A stretch of DNA of 64,000 nt from Lepidurus packardi (Eukaryota; Arthropoda; Branchiopoda; Notostraca; Triopsidae): NCBI GenBank assembly GCA_023053545.1, contig JAKZAN010000007.1:8494001-8558000 (forward strand), written 5' to 3'. The number at the start of each line of letters is the position of its first letter. The first letter of the stretch is position 1. Below, one piece after another: positions 27,401-40,320 of this stretch. Both the position numbers and the translations under genes were made by a program. The notes beneath the pieces are model-generated. The model was given only the letters and a program-made list of their open reading frames with translations, did not search any database and was not told the origin of the DNA.

Positions 27401-28975
27401 ATCATGGACTTGATGCCTCACCTACCTGAAGAGTTCCAGGAGAAACGAGCCGAGTTCCGGAAAGTCCTTTTGGGTGTATTGAGCGAACGCAATCGATGGA
27501 ATCAATGCGTGGAATGGACGAACAAGAAACTCGGCATGGCTGTCGGCGCGCTTTTTATTAAGGAAAACTTTAACCAAGAGAGCAAAGTAAGGAACTAAAG
27601 GCTGGGCTTGGGGGAATTGGAGAGCTTTATTTGAAAAAGGATACTTGGAGGGGTTATAACGAACACGCTTAATTTCTTTTTTCTTCCCCCACCCACCTAG
27701 GCTACAGCCCTGGAAATGATACATACGCTACGAGAGGCCTTCAACGAGTTTTTGGATGAACTCGAATGGATGGATGAAGCCACCCGAGCCGTCGCTAGGG
27801 ATAAAGCGTTGGCCATGAATGAACGCATTGGATACCCGGATCTACTAACAGATCCCCCTGCTCTATCCGAAGAATATCATCTAGTAGGCATCCACACTCT
27901 ATCTTTTTTTCTCGTCACGTAAAAAGATTCCTGTTTTCTTTTATATTCCTAGCTAAACGTGACTGAGGATGCGTTTCTGATCAACATCTTGAACGTGAAG
28001 CGGTACGAAGCCCAGTACAATCTTCAGAAGTTACGCCAGACTGTAGCCAAAGATAAGTGGTCCACGGAACCTGCAGTGGTCAACGCGTTTTACAATCCTA
28101 ATAAAAACGACATAGGTAAGCTATTCCCCGAACACTTTGTCCTGATATCAAGCTTACGATGACTTATTTGTCCAGTTTTTCCTGCCGGGATTCTCCAGCC
28201 CCTCTTTTATAGCAGTCATTTTCCCAAATCCCTCAATTATGGAGGAATTGGTGTCGTGATTGGCCACGAAATAACACACGGCTTTGATGACAAAGGTATT
28301 GTAATAATATACCGAGAGAGCACGAAAACTTTTCGTTCCCCTTATCAATAAGCTCGAGGGGCGACAACACAAAAACGCTAAATAAAACATCCTTTTAGGT
28401 CGACAGTTTGATAAAGAGGGCAACATGAAACAGTGGTGGAACAACGCTACCGTGCAAGCATTCCGCCGGCAAGCCCAGTGCATTATCGACCAATACTCGG
28501 CCTATACATTGGATGACGTCGGCTTGCATATTAATGGACGCATGACGCAAGGCGAGAACATTGCTGACAACGGTGGCTTGAAACAAGCATTCCGGGTAAA
28601 CACGAACTATACATGCCTAACTATCGCCTATTAACGAAATCAATATGTTTCTTCCGTCTTTTCCATAAAAAAAAATTTATATAATTAAAAAAAATGGAAC
28701 AGGCATACAGCAAATGGGTGGCTAAGCACGGCGAGGAACCTCTCTTGCCAGGACTACGGCTAACACATGACCAATTGTTCTTTCTCAATTATGCCCAAAT
28801 TTGGTGTGGCTCCATGCGTCCCGAAGACGCTCTCACGAAAATTCGGTCTTCCGTCCACTCTCCAGGTCCGATACGAGTCTTGGGACCTTTATCCAATTCC
28901 CATGACTTTGCCCGAGCTTACAATTGCCCTGTAGGGTCTCCCATGAATCCTAGCAAAAAATGTTCAGTGTGGTAG
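24487..28975 (+). CDS. M13 zinc endopeptidase (neprilysin / endothelin-converting type)
   Basis: Thirteen exons: 24487-25060, 25711-25752, 26025-26186, 26271-26354, 26469-26674, 26758-26937, 27003-27214, 27370-27586, 27701-27883, 27953-28115, 28176-28295, 28399-28595 and 28703-28975. They sum to 2613 nt, or 870 aa. It is a type II membrane protein: a cytosolic tail of about 160 residues (longer than usual), a membrane segment at 163-183 ([20 protein letters not shown]), then the ectodomain with [26 protein letters not shown], the zinc motif HEITH at 705-709, the third ligand in [11 protein letters not shown] (Glu767) and the C-terminal CSVW. All catalytic motifs are intact. Such enzymes cut small peptides outside the cell; the substrate is unknown. 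The exon 8 acceptor (ATGCAAAAG) lacks a good pyrimidine tract, but the frame requires it. Confidence 0.93.
25598..25675. repeat. AT-rich simple repeat in first intron of the M13 gene
   Basis: Repeats of TTTATAT and ATATCTTTAT units between the exons ending at 25060 and starting at 25711. Confidence 0.75.
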
Positions 28976-29407
28976 AACGACACAAAAGAAAAAAAAGTTT
29001 CTCCACTCTAAAAAAAAATCAGAGAATGAAATAAATATCCAACCAGCCAGACACATATTGTAGGATTAAAATAAAAAAAAAACTCATTTTTTTTGCATAT
29101 CACAAGTGAATTCCAAACATGTATCATTAACGTCACGGCAAATCTTCACCATTTGACACGGAATTTCTGGGAAAAAGCTAATAGTAATGATTGTTTTTCA
29201 TTCACAATATGTACAATATACTCTCGTGCCAAGAATTTGCAAGTTTTGTGTTGGTTTTTCTTAAAACTTTCGTAAGTAAGTACTTTAAGTAGTATACACA
29301 TCAGGTAAATGGTTACGGTGTTTTCTGTTTTGTTTATCTTTATAAAACGGGAAATGGGAGGGGTTGGGGGAGGGGCATTATGTCCGAAACAAATAAATCA
29401 AGGGGCT
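28976..29407. other. Convergent 3' flanks of M13 peptidase and ephexin
   Basis: Holds the two 3' UTRs. AATAAA at 29030-29035, 55 nt past the M13 stop, is its likely polyadenylation signal. I see no further gene. Confidence 0.6.
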
Positions 29408-32400
29408 CTATACATAATTGATGGCCACAAGCTTCTTATCATTGCCCTGATCTTCCTTGTCGCGCTGCAATTGCTTCGCTAAGAAATTGCCTGAAAAGGC
29501 CAAGAGCCTGTACCGCTGACGTAAGTTACGGGCTCGAACGTGAGCAGAGGCGATTTCCACTGTATAATTGCCGGGGAACCAGCCTCGTTCACCGTCTCGT
29601 AGTCGCTCGCCTTCATACCAGCCTACAGAAAATAACAGAACGAGGTTCAGATGCCGACCAGCCTCTTCAACAGTCTTTTCTCATTAACTCTTTCTCATCT
29701 TGTGTTAAGACAGAATTTCTTATCAGCAACGCAAGTCCCAGACACAAAAGAGATACCATTGGCAAGCCATAGCGGGTCTCACGGTAGCTGACAAAGCATT
29801 TAGGTCCCAACCTAAATAACTAGCATGCAGCGGATAAGAATCCTCAAGTTTTTTTTTTAAATCAGACCGATCCATCTTGTTTAAAAATGCAAGCAACATT
29901 CCCAATAGCAAAAAGGCAAAAGCAAAAGGGTGGTCTTTTTTTTCTCCAAGTGTTCCAATCTTTTATCTTTGTCATGCTACTACGGATGTCAGGCAATTGG
30001 GCAAACCTAATTAAGTTCCTCGCATGGGTAAGATTTTCTTTTTCAGGTTTGTGAAGCTGGTAGAAATTGCAAGAAACGCGATTTTAGAATGCGTAAAAGC
30101 TAGAAAAGCATGCCAGAGAGATCTTTTGTGCGGTTATAGGTTTAAGGTGTTCATGCAGAACATGCAAAGCAAGACATTATTGACTCTCTAACCTTGGCCT
30201 GCATTTTTCTATGTTTGCGACGTCACTCCTGTTTAAGCCATGGACACTTCCAATGATCGACCTTTTTGAGTTGCAACAAAAACACAAGCCATACAATTTG
30301 TCAGGTGGTTAAAACAAACACGTAGCAAGCATAATTATGAGGTTAAGTACTCTTTTTTAAGTACGTTAAGAATTTTTCTTTTTGCAAGCGGAAATAAGAG
30401 CACAAACACGAATTCAACTACAAAAAGGCTTTCCCCACACAATGCGTTGCTAATCCCTGTGTAAAGTAGGTTGCATAAAATTAACCAGCTACTTACCATC
30501 AGTCATTTTCCGGAGTACATTAACAACGTCAGTAACTTCCAAACTCAATTCGTCCTGTTGAGTGGCAAGATAGGGGTGAACAACCCGGACTTGTGGGCAG
30601 TCCCATTCCTCATAGATCCGTTCGTCAGGATTTTCAGATATTCGTGGAGTGACAGCTTCCAACCATCGAGTTCTATCGGATTCCAGTGGGCAAGAAAGAA
30701 CCTTAAAAGCCGAAAAGGATGAAATGAACGGAATTCCTGAGATTCTTTTGAGGGTTTATTACCATCTCCACTGTTCGCTCCTCGTGGTTCTGGAGCATGG
30801 TCAGGAGGATAAGGTTCTTGAGCGCATCCGAGAATCCTTTTCCAGGGAAGAGGTCGCTTTTGTCTTGCTCCGTGAATTGGATCATATTCCGTGGGCAGTA
30901 ATCCAATACCGTATAGCAGTCGTCACTGATGGGGGTTAAATAAGAAAACAAATTGAATTGCGACAGTCCCGCAGACAAAGCCAATTTCATGAGAACATGA
31001 GATTTTTTGGGCTTTCTTTCTTTGTGTACCTTTTCCGTTTAGCTACGACAAGCAAGTCCGTAAAGAGAAAGACGTACACCGTTTGCTTATGTACTTTCCG
31101 GCCGAAAGTTAACTTCCCTTCAGCTTCCCGCCAGGATAACCGTTGCATCTCGCCTTTTTTAACGAGCCAACGCGAGGCTGACAAGAGCGGAATAGCTTTC
31201 ACATCCTTAAAGTCGAGCTGTCGCGAGATAATGAGCATTTCTTCCACACGCTCCATCTTCCGCGCTCCTTCATTGCACTCCTGGACAATCTAACAGAGAC
31301 AAGCCATTTCGTATATTTAGACCACCGGAATAGATGAAACTTATAAACTCCTCTTACTTTGTTTAACGTGGCTAACGTTTCTTTACAGGTTTCGTAGATT
31401 GGAGTACCGAATTCCAATCGACGGAAAATGGCGTCAACCAGCAAGGGTAGCCTGGTGATTCGCTGCATGGGTAACATGAGAAAAGAATGCATCGCGAGTA
31501 ATTGACACACTGGACTGGATTCCAATCGCTTTAGCACTTCCAAAAATTGTGGATTGGTTTCCCTATTTTAAATTAGGAAGCAAGTTTTAATTAATGAGCA
31601 TGAAATCCGAATAAACTTGAGCATGAAATTACTTAACTAACTGAATAATTATCTTTAATAAACTAACTAAATCAATCAATTTTTTAATTTATTGATTGAA
31701 TCAATGGACTTATTTAGTTAATCAATTGAAACTAAAGAGCATACAATCCGAACATTATGTTTAAGTAAATGACTAAATCAATCCATTTGTTAAATTACTG
31801 ATATAATCAAAGATTTTTAGATCTTTGATTATATCAGTATTTGATTGAAAGAGTTATTAACAAAATGAATCATTTTTGTAATTAACTAAACGAATTGGTT
31901 AATAAAACTTAAATTTAAAATTTCATCTAAAATAACAAAATAATAATAATAACAAAAAAATAACAAATTAATAATAATAAATAACAAAATAAAATTTCAT
32001 CTAAAATAATTTTTTTTAATTGACTAAATCAATCCATTTGTTAAATTACTGATTGAATCAATGATTTTTTCAAATTAATTATCTGAATGAATTGTAAAAC
32101 TTAAATTTAAAATAATAATTAAATCTAAAATAAAAATTACATAAAATAAAAATTAAACTTAGATTACTTGAGCTCCCGTAAGATTCTATCTTGGTAAAGT
32201 TGATTAGAACAGTATCTGACGTAAACCGAGAAGTAGCGATTGGCATGCTCCAGTAGAATATCGCAAATTTCGGAAATGACCACACTTTCCTGCCATCGTC
32301 GCTCCAAATCAGCCAACAAACGCTCGGAGCACTCACGAACTGTAACGGATTTCCAAATTTTGTGTTATGAAACAGCAAATTGTTGGGAATTAGAGCAATT

Positions 32401-35400
32401 TTTCTCCTTTTTTTAATTTTATTTTGCTTACCTGGCATAATATCTGAGAACAAAAGCCGCCTTTGCCGCTTGGTAAGCACAGATTCGGGAAAACCCTCGT
32501 TAGCAAATTCGGGACATTGAATGAAATGCGTGGCTAATACATTCAGTGACCTCAGATAAGACGCTTCTGATGTTATCACTTCGAACATGGCCTCTTGTAT
32601 TTTCCGCTGTTGACTGGAAATCTCATCTACTCAAAGCGACCTCATTATATCAAAGAACACGGCATAATAGAACACGAAACAAAAAGAAGAAAAGAGAATT
32701 TCCCGACGTTTTATTAGGTATAAATTACCTAAAATGCCGGAATTAATGACTTCAGGCAATTCGCACCATAACGTTCGCCGTCCGTTGGCTGGCGTTACCA
32801 ATTCCATGGCAGTCGGACGTCTGTTCGGTTGCGGTTCTTCAGCTTTGTTGCGATGACTCCCTATGACCTCGTAGTCATCTTCCTCTGAGCTGTATGCTTG
32901 TTCACTTTGTGCTACCGCTCGCTGAATAAAGGAGGTTCATTAGTTACCAGAAGATAAGAGACTGAAAACAAAACGAGCGCCAAAACAAAACAAACACAAA
33001 CTATAAAACGAAAGAGGGTTTCATTACTTCTACAACCGAGGCTGCGTAAAACTGATACAGCGGCTCGTCGGCGAAATGGCTGCTCGTGTACAGTTCATCG
33101 TTGCCGAATTCTACGTCTAAATAGCATATTTCTTCTTCAGTCGACGGGAAACCTTCTTGCACATTTGACATCCTGGCGGCTGGCGTGGAAGCTACGTCGC
33201 CCACCTTCATGTACGCTTCGCTGGAAACTCGTGACGTGTTGCTGGCTACTGAAAGACGGTTAAAAGGCGATTCCAGCGACCTAACTCTTGACACCAGATC
33301 AAAATGTGGGCTGGTGGGCGTGTCCGGCGACAATGCTACGCCAATTTCCCTCGGTAAAGGCGGCAAGCGTAGCGGCGGTAATAACTCGCCAGCAGAATGC
33401 GTATGTGAAAGCCTGGTGAGACGGCGCTTCTGACTGCTGTCACTGACTGGAGGAGTTGGAGGTTTTGCTGTAACTGTGAATACGTAAGCATGGTTAAGAT
33501 GGAGGATTGTTCAAGCATTGGGTAAACATGAGAAGCACCTTTCGGAGGAGCTGGAGGCGCCGTCTTGGGTCGCACAGGGCTAGATGAATTTACCGACATG
33601 GACGATGTTCTCTTAGGACGCGGTGGCACAGATATGGGACTTGTGGGGCAAGTTTCCACCTGACTGCCACCTGGCAAGGACGCAGCATCCAAAGAAGTTT
33701 GGGGCTGATCAGCATCCATAGCCAATGTCAGATAAAAGGTCGACGACTCTTTTTTTAAGCTAGAGGGTCGCGGCGGTGGAGAGGGTACCGACTTGCGTCT
33801 AAACGGGGTTTTGATAGACCATGTGGTGGCCGTCTTCTTCTCACCTAACGGAACCTCGTATAAACTGGATGGTTCTTTGGCACCTAAACGCAGTGAATTT
33901 AAACCATATAATTTAATCCTAAACGCCTCAACTAAGGAATTTAATCACTATTAAAGCAAAAAAGGAAAACTCGTATTTACAGTAGTGCCTCGCATAACGA
34001 ATGCCTCACATCAAGAACGTTTCGCATCACGAACGCGGTCCCGCATTACGAACCGCACACGCGTTCTTTTCCGTTTTTTTGTATTTGAAATTTGTGGAAA
34101 GTTCGGTGATTTTTGTGTTGTCAAAATGGCACCTAAGAAGACCGTTTAGTGAAGAAAAAGAGTAGAAAAGCACTTACTATTGAAATGAAGCAAGAAATCA
34201 TAGATAAAAATGAGAAGAGCTTTAAAGATCCACTCCAGGAACAAGCCTTAGAACAATAGAAAGAAGCGTCCAAAGCCAGTAGGGGGTGGTTTCATAGGTC
34301 TAAGAAAAGAAGTGGCGTCCACAGTATCATAATGCAAAATTACGATTTTTTGCGATTTTGGAACGGCTTTGGGAACGAATTAAAATTAGTTCCATAGTAA
34401 TTTATGGGAAACTGTGTCCCGCATTACTAACGATTCGCAAAAGGAACACCGTCCTGGAACGGATTGCGTTCGTTACACGAGGCACCACTGTATTTATTTA
34501 TGTTATTTTACCCTTGGGGTCTTTGCTTATGTCCGTGACAGATGTCTTGTTGCGTTTCTTCATTTTACTCAGCGAAATACTGATATCCGTCTTGGTAGTC
34601 GACCAATTTCTCCCCAGACGTTTCATGTGAGCACCGGCGACCTCAGCGAGCTTTGCAATGCTGTGTTTAGAAAGGTCTTCGCCACCTTTGGAGCGATCCG
34701 ACCCCGAGTAAGACCCTGGACGGTCACGCGACACATCCTAAAGAAAAACACGATACTCACTTTCTAATACATACTCAGAAAGGAAAGGGAAAATGGCTGA
34801 TTACCTGTTGCTCCTTGTTCTCCCCCTCATCTTCAAAAAGTTCGTCAGAGTCGAACGAATCGTCGTCAAAGGAGTCATCATCCGTTATTTGATTAACTCC
34901 AGGGTTAATAAATTCATATACGGGTTCCTGGCTTGAAGGATCGTCGTCTGATTCACCTATTAAAGCAGTTTCATGAGTCATTACGCCCAAGTGTTTGGCG
35001 ACCGCTTCATTGTTCTACTACCACCTTCCACCCAGCACGTGAGCTCCTGCGACTCCTTATACTCGCTGTCATGAAAGACGGAAAACAACTTGGCATTTTC
35101 GTAAACAAGAGGCTGCTTAACGGAACCATAAGGTCGAGAACAGAATCCGCTGTCACCCGAAGAAGAAACGAGCGCAGTTTCCGTCTCGTCATTATTATAA
35201 CCTAGCGTGATACTCGACGGAGACGTCACCGAAACTACACAAAAGACAAAAACAGTCGTCTATCACCACAACTATGTTGTTCTTTTCCCCCACTTTCCTT
35301 TCCGACAACAACTCAATCCACAATAAAATCAGCCCGGAGGCTACCAGACAATTCCTCATTGAAACCTCATCCCATTAGGCTTTCTCTTTGCTTCCACAAA

Positions 35401-38400
35401 AATCAAAAGAATAAGCAATTAATACACGAGCTTTCTCCTCGCCTTGTCGTTATAAAACGGGTTCTTACAAGGTCTTCCTAAAATAAACCTTGTATCCCCC
35501 TTTCCCCCGAAATAGTACCTGCAACTGATGGGTGGACTGTGAGAACAGGGTCGTTGATGTACTGAAGGGGTTCAGGGGGCGGGCGAACATTTCGCATATC
35601 AGGCTGGGAATGGCGTCTTCGCACGGTTACAGAATTTATGGAGGTGACGCTAGCAGACATAGGACCCGGGGGAACTCCCCGTGGAGGAGATACCAGGGAT
35701 GCCGAGACGGGGTCAGAGAATGGCACCAATGTTTTGCCAGCTGGGCCATGGTAGGATATCGAACTATGATGGCGCTTCAGCATGTCATGTGGCGACATGA
35801 GGACCATGGAAGCTAATTAGATATTGAAGCGATGCGAAACCAGGAATGTTACGTTCAGTGGACACTGACGGCGACGCAATGGGCCATGAAGGTTAAGGGA
35901 AAGGAAGTTTGTCCCCTTATTCAGTGCACACCAAAGGGTAGGCGACTAAACCCATGGGTTAACTAATGGGCGACTAAACCCATGGGCACCCGATGCGAAG
36001 TCCAATCCAATAATGTTGCTTGCATATGCCTGTAAACCTAGCCTGTAGGTTCAAGTCGGACTTACGGAGGTTGGTGGAAGAATTTGGGCCACTGTACATG
36101 TAGCGTGGGTAACCTTATACGTCTAGAAAATTGTTTCAAAAGCGAATAAGGAGATGTCTAATCCCGATTTCGCGAACCTACATCCGTGAGTCAATTAATC
36201 TAACAAACACTAAGGCGAAGTCACCCGAAAACATGAGAATTTTATCAGCACTTTCACTTGCTGGGATCCTGGTCTTGCTTTTTTTTTATTTTTTTACTAA
36301 CAATTCTTCACCACACGCCTTGAACACCTACGTCATGCGAGTTGTTTGGAAGAACCTACACAGGACAACAAGAATAAACGGAGCAAAAAACGCGTTGTCC
36401 TCGAGTGTGGGTACTTAGAAATAAATGACGTGTGTTGAATTATGATCACAATGAAGCAGAAGGCTAGTTCGACGAGTATCCAAGTAAACAGCACAAGTTA
36501 TAGTCAAACTGCTTGGTATAATATTGCACTCTGCTGAACGAGCTCGCCGCACCTCTACTGCCTGTAAAAGGAAACCTGGAAAGCTCAGTTGCTAAAGGCC
36601 ATGAGACTCAGGCCACTACACCTGGAGGAGCCAAGACGGAAAACTTAGCACAGGTAAAAACGACCCGAAGAAAGTTTATTTTCCCTACTTATGGTCCATC
36701 TTGCGGATGGCATGACAATTATGACCAAACAGCTCTTAAAAACCTCAATACCTCTCTTCTTCGTATTCCAAACCATGGATTCCGACATTTCTAACGCGAT
36801 GACGAATCAAAGACTACAAAATGCCCTCTTTGCCAGTAGGCGGTCACGATTTCCGTGCTTTCGCGCTGAAATTCGTCAGTAGACCATAATAATGGTTCCG
36901 TAACCTGTAGGTTAGCGGGTCGACTGGGTACAAGACTTTAAACGGACCGATTTGCACGTAGTTGCCTAGTAAATCCAACTCGTACCGCAAATCTTTACGA
37001 CGCTACAGTCGTAATTTCCTGGTTTCCGAGACAGGTATCCAGTGGTTTGAACTATGGTACTTCCTCTATTTTCAGCCGGGTATGTAAGACGTAAAATGAG
37101 ATACTTTGTTCATTCAAACTAAATTATTGCCATCACGTTGTACTTTGTGGAACACAACCTAAATTTCCCTGGGGTTTACGAAATGCCAAGTTCATCAACA
37201 CCGACTAGTGCTGGTTGAATAACAATAGACAACCTTTGGAATGGACCAAACAAAACTTTCCCATTCATACGTCGCTGTCCAAAAGGTTGTTATTGCCACT
37301 GTCCCGTCACGGAGACCAATTCGGATTATAAACAATACAGCCTTCTCACTGCCATAAGGGTCGCCGCACTGCACGTGCATGGAAAGTACCCATAAAACCT
37401 CTCAAGACTTCTTGTTTCCTATTATTTTCTTTTTTTTTTTTTTTTGCATAGGAAAACATGCATTTGCATAGGAGTTTTCCGCATAGGAGACAGAGAACGT
37501 AAAATACGAAAGATGTCACATACTTTGTCTAGCATGGGTTCTGCTGCTGTGCGGTGTCGAACGCAGTAATTGGCGCTGGAGGGTTTTCTTGGGCTTGGAT
37601 TTGGTATGCAATGGATCCCACCCCACGTTGGCTACGTGATGGGCCATATTGGCTTTCCTAACAGAGGCAACTTGGCTTGGTCGTCGACGTGTTCTGCGTC
37701 GACTTCTCCTGGAAAATAGACAACAATTTAAAAATCAAAGCTCATTCCTTGAATTGTAAGTTGTAATAGAATACATACGTGGAAGTCCTGACAGGTTCTC
37801 TGCAGATCCTCGTTATGACAATTGGTGGTTCTTCCACGTCACTGACGTCGACCCAGTCATCACTTGTTTCGCTACGACGCTCGGCGCCTTGTACCGATGC
37901 AGTTAGGCTCAAGGCTGGTGACGGCGGTAGAGAGGGTACACGAATATTCGAATTAAAGGTCGCGTAAACTATAGCTGAATTGGTGCGCGAAAGAGCAGAC
38001 AGGTTTCCATTAGTGGCCGTAGAAGGATTCAGCTCAGTCATTTGGTAGGAATACACGTCATGGCTTTCGCTGTACACTAAACAAAACGAGGAAAAAGAAA
38101 CGGAAATAAATACGTGGAATTCAATTGGAGCTACGAGAACTGAGCAAGCCAGTGGTTATGGGAAGTATCGAAATATAAGTGCCAGCAAACTGAATAGCAG
38201 CTCAGCGCGTCATCGCCCGCTTCCGGTAAAAAGGATGTTCAGCTCAACGTTTTACACAAATGAATGCTTTCACCAAAAGGGATTTCTCACAGTTATTCTA
38301 ACATGATGGGAACGCAATTTGCACTGCTCTCACTCTTTTTCTTTTGGGCAGTACTGTAATAATACTTGTTACTAAAAAGGCGTGCAAAAGAAGCTGAAAA

Positions 38401-40155
38401 TCAAGATTGCTTACCAGGGTCTTCTGGTATAGTCAGCTTGGCATCTGAATTAAACGCTGTTGCCGCATAGTTTTGCAGGTTGATTGCTTCATACGAATGG
38501 TGGGAACCAGCATAGCTTCCCATCCCGTTGCCAATATCATCATAGAAGTAGCTGATACTATCCAATTGATTTTCGTTGACAACCACAGGCACAGCCTTGG
38601 CAAGACAACCCGAACCGCAATCTTCGTAGCCTAACGTGCTTTCATCACCATCCCAGCCAACCCGTTCATACCCCACTGACGAATTCCCAGGTACGATATA
38701 ATCATTCAAGGGCGGTGGTTTCAATTCACCGTGCGCGGCAGACGGCACCCGGATTTCATCATACTTTACCGACGAGCTGGACTCGGAAGAAGCTCGTCGG
38801 ACTTCGTCGTATCCTTCAGGGGTGTTATCATTAAAGCTGTTGCGTTGTTGAGCGAGGAACTCACTGGAAGATGCTCCAATAATCTCGTAGCCACCGCTGA
38901 CTAAATAGTCATCGTTTTCCTGACCGATTTGACCTTGGAGGTGAGGAATGCTGGGTAGACGCTCGGCGCGCCGACCGCAGCGTTTCATTTTCAAGTGGTT
39001 TGGAAGTCGCCACAAAAACGATGCATTCGGAACGCGTGGATCATCTGTTTCAACTCTTTCTCTCACATGATCCGATCCACGCAGTTCGTCTTTATCGAAC
39101 TTTTTGATAGCTTGCTTGACAAAGCTGCGCATTGTCTCGTACACTCCATTGCTGGTGTTATAAACGTGGCTATCTTCGCTATCTGGCTTCTCGGGTTTTC
39201 CTCCCTTCGACAGCATCTCGTGTCGGCTCACTTCGACTGCCGGATTGGCACAAGCCAAGGTTAATGTTGGTTGTTCTGGTTGTTGTCGTTGTTCAAGGCC
39301 AAGTTCGTGTCCAGCACCGCCAGGCTGCTGTTCACTGCTGGCTACCGTCAGTTCCGGCTTTTCGCTAATGGTCCCAATAGTCGACTTGGATTTGAAAAAG
39401 CGGGGTTTGATTTTGTGCAAATCTGGGGCCGAGCTCGACTTGCGATGGTCCTGGATTATGGCGTTGAACTTGGACGTCAACGTGGCTACCGTCTCCGGAG
39501 GCACCAAGACCGAGCTGTGGAAGTTTCTCTTCGTTTTGGTACTCGCAGGCGCCGAATTACGGTTATTAGGATGATGGTTTCTCCGAAGCGAGTTGCGAGA
39601 ACTTCGCTCCGGTTGATGACGCATAGAAGATGTGGTCACTTCGGCTATGGTCTCACCGCTGGTTGGTGCTTCATTGGACACTCGGAGTCGCAAACTCGCT
39701 CTCACCCCTTCACGCGTGATAAAAACGACACTGTCGGACCCTTCCAACCGAACATCGGCGGAATCGAGTAAGCTGATAAGTGTGGGAACTATATTCGGCT
39801 CGCTCGACGTGAGAGAAAAATTTGCCAGCTCAGCGGGGGGGTGTGTAATATCCGATAAGCTTACGGACCCAGGAGCTGTTGAATTCCGACACGGTTCTCG
39901 AAATGGACATGTCTCGGACGGCCCTGTTGACATCATGCGTAGCGTATCGCGCGTCGAGCGGCCGTAGACATCATGTAAGAAGGATCGCTGCGTGTTCTGC
40001 CGGGTTTTCTCCGAATCTAAGGCCTTTTCGTTGAGCGAGGTCGAGGAAGTCGTAAAGGAAGACTTGTCGGCGTCTTCCAAAACACTGCTAACACTGTCTA
40101 CCCCGCTGTCTTCCCCAGCATCTTCCATAAAGTCCGGGAACATCTCTTGCATCAT
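29408..40155 (-). CDS. Exn: Ephexin-type Rho guanine nucleotide exchange factor
   Basis: Seventeen coding exons: 40155-38415, 38076-37779, 37708-37524, 35812-35519, 35234-35025, 34956-34805, 34737-34512, 33883-33539, 33473-33028, 32921-32729, 32626-32432, 32339-32168, 31562-31358, 31289-31030, 30925-30763, 30701-30497 and 29622-29408. They sum to 5505 nt, 1834 aa, all in frame. The C-terminal third is the ephexin module: DH at 1367-1553 (FEVITSEASYLRSLNVLATH, then LMLPMQRITRLPLLVDAIF), PH at about 1585-1715 (ASRWLVKKGEMQ, QTVYVFLFTDLLVVAKRK) and SH3 at about 1729-1788 (GWYEGERLRDGERGWFPGNY). DH catalyses GDP release from Rho GTPases; fly ephexin acts downstream of Eph at synapses. The N-terminal 1350 residues are low-complexity and far longer than in vertebrate ephexins. 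The first exon has an upstream acceptor at 40164, so a further 5' exon is likely; a possible one ends at a donor at 42333. Confidence 0.9.
31771..32051. repeat. Two identical 30-bp direct repeats in an AT-rich ephexin intron
   Basis: The 30 bases at 31771-31800 (starting GACTAAATCAATCC) recur without change at 32022-32051. The intervening DNA is A/T-rich with AATAAT and AACAAA units. It suggests local duplication. Confidence 0.8.
31797..31838. repeat. Perfect 18-bp inverted repeat, 6-nt loop (ephexin intron)
   Basis: ACTGATATAATCAAAGAT, loop TTTTAG, then the exact reverse complement ATCTTTGATTATATCAGT. It lies in an AT-rich intron of the ephexin gene and could be a hairpin or the footprint of a small palindromic element. 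Confidence 0.85.
33980..34490 (+). mobile_element. Tigger-like (pogo) non-autonomous element in ephexin intron
   Basis: A 511-bp element flanked by TA on both sides, the Tc1/mariner/pogo target duplication. The termini are inverted: the left starts CAGTAGTGCCTCGCATAACG and the right, read inward on the other strand, starts CAGTGGTGCCTCGTGTAACG. Inside, interrupted frames read MAPKKTV, then KALTIEMKQEIIDKNEKS, then SRGWFHRSKKRSGVHS, which resemble the CENP-B-like DNA-binding domains of Tigger transposases. Most of the transposase, including the catalytic part, is missing, so it is dead. Confidence 0.8.
38433..38890 (-). other. Array of tyrosine motifs in ephexin N-terminal region
   Basis: In about 135 residues of the first exon there are YEII, YDEV, YDEI, YIVP, YERV, YEDC, YDDI and YEAI. 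Most fit the Y-acidic-x-hydrophobic pattern favoured by Src-family kinases and SH2 domains. Ephexins are known to be regulated by Src-family tyrosine phosphorylation, so this may be a docking platform. That role is inferred. Confidence 0.55.
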
Positions 40156-40170
40156 CCCTCTGCCTATAGG

Positions 40171-40320
40171 ATTATATGAATAAATCATATTAAGATAATA
40201 AATCATATTAATAATCATATTAATCATAATAATCACATTAATTATCATCATATAATATATATCATCATATTAATCATAATAATCATATTAAGATAATAAA
40301 TCATATTAAGATTTAATTCC
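40171..40320. repeat. AT-rich ATAATCATATTA tandem-like repeat
   Basis: Repeated units of the type AATCATATTA and AAGATAATAA, directly upstream of the first ephexin exon. An apparent open frame runs through it, but the real exon starts at the acceptor at 40164. Confidence 0.75.

Noticed and set aside
36040..36060. GGTTCAAGTC, like a tRNA T loop
   Set aside because: No A box or foldable cloverleaf upstream; it lies in an ephexin intron.
39271..39771. 166-codon plus-strand frame over the large ephexin exon
   Set aside because: It is the antisense shadow of the minus-strand exon, whose frame is 580 codons long and joins in phase to the DH-PH-SH3 exons.
40156..40251. Upstream extension of the first ephexin exon frame (Met/Ile/Asn-rich)
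   Set aside because: It is translation of an AT-rich repeat; a good splice acceptor ends at 40164, where the real exon starts.
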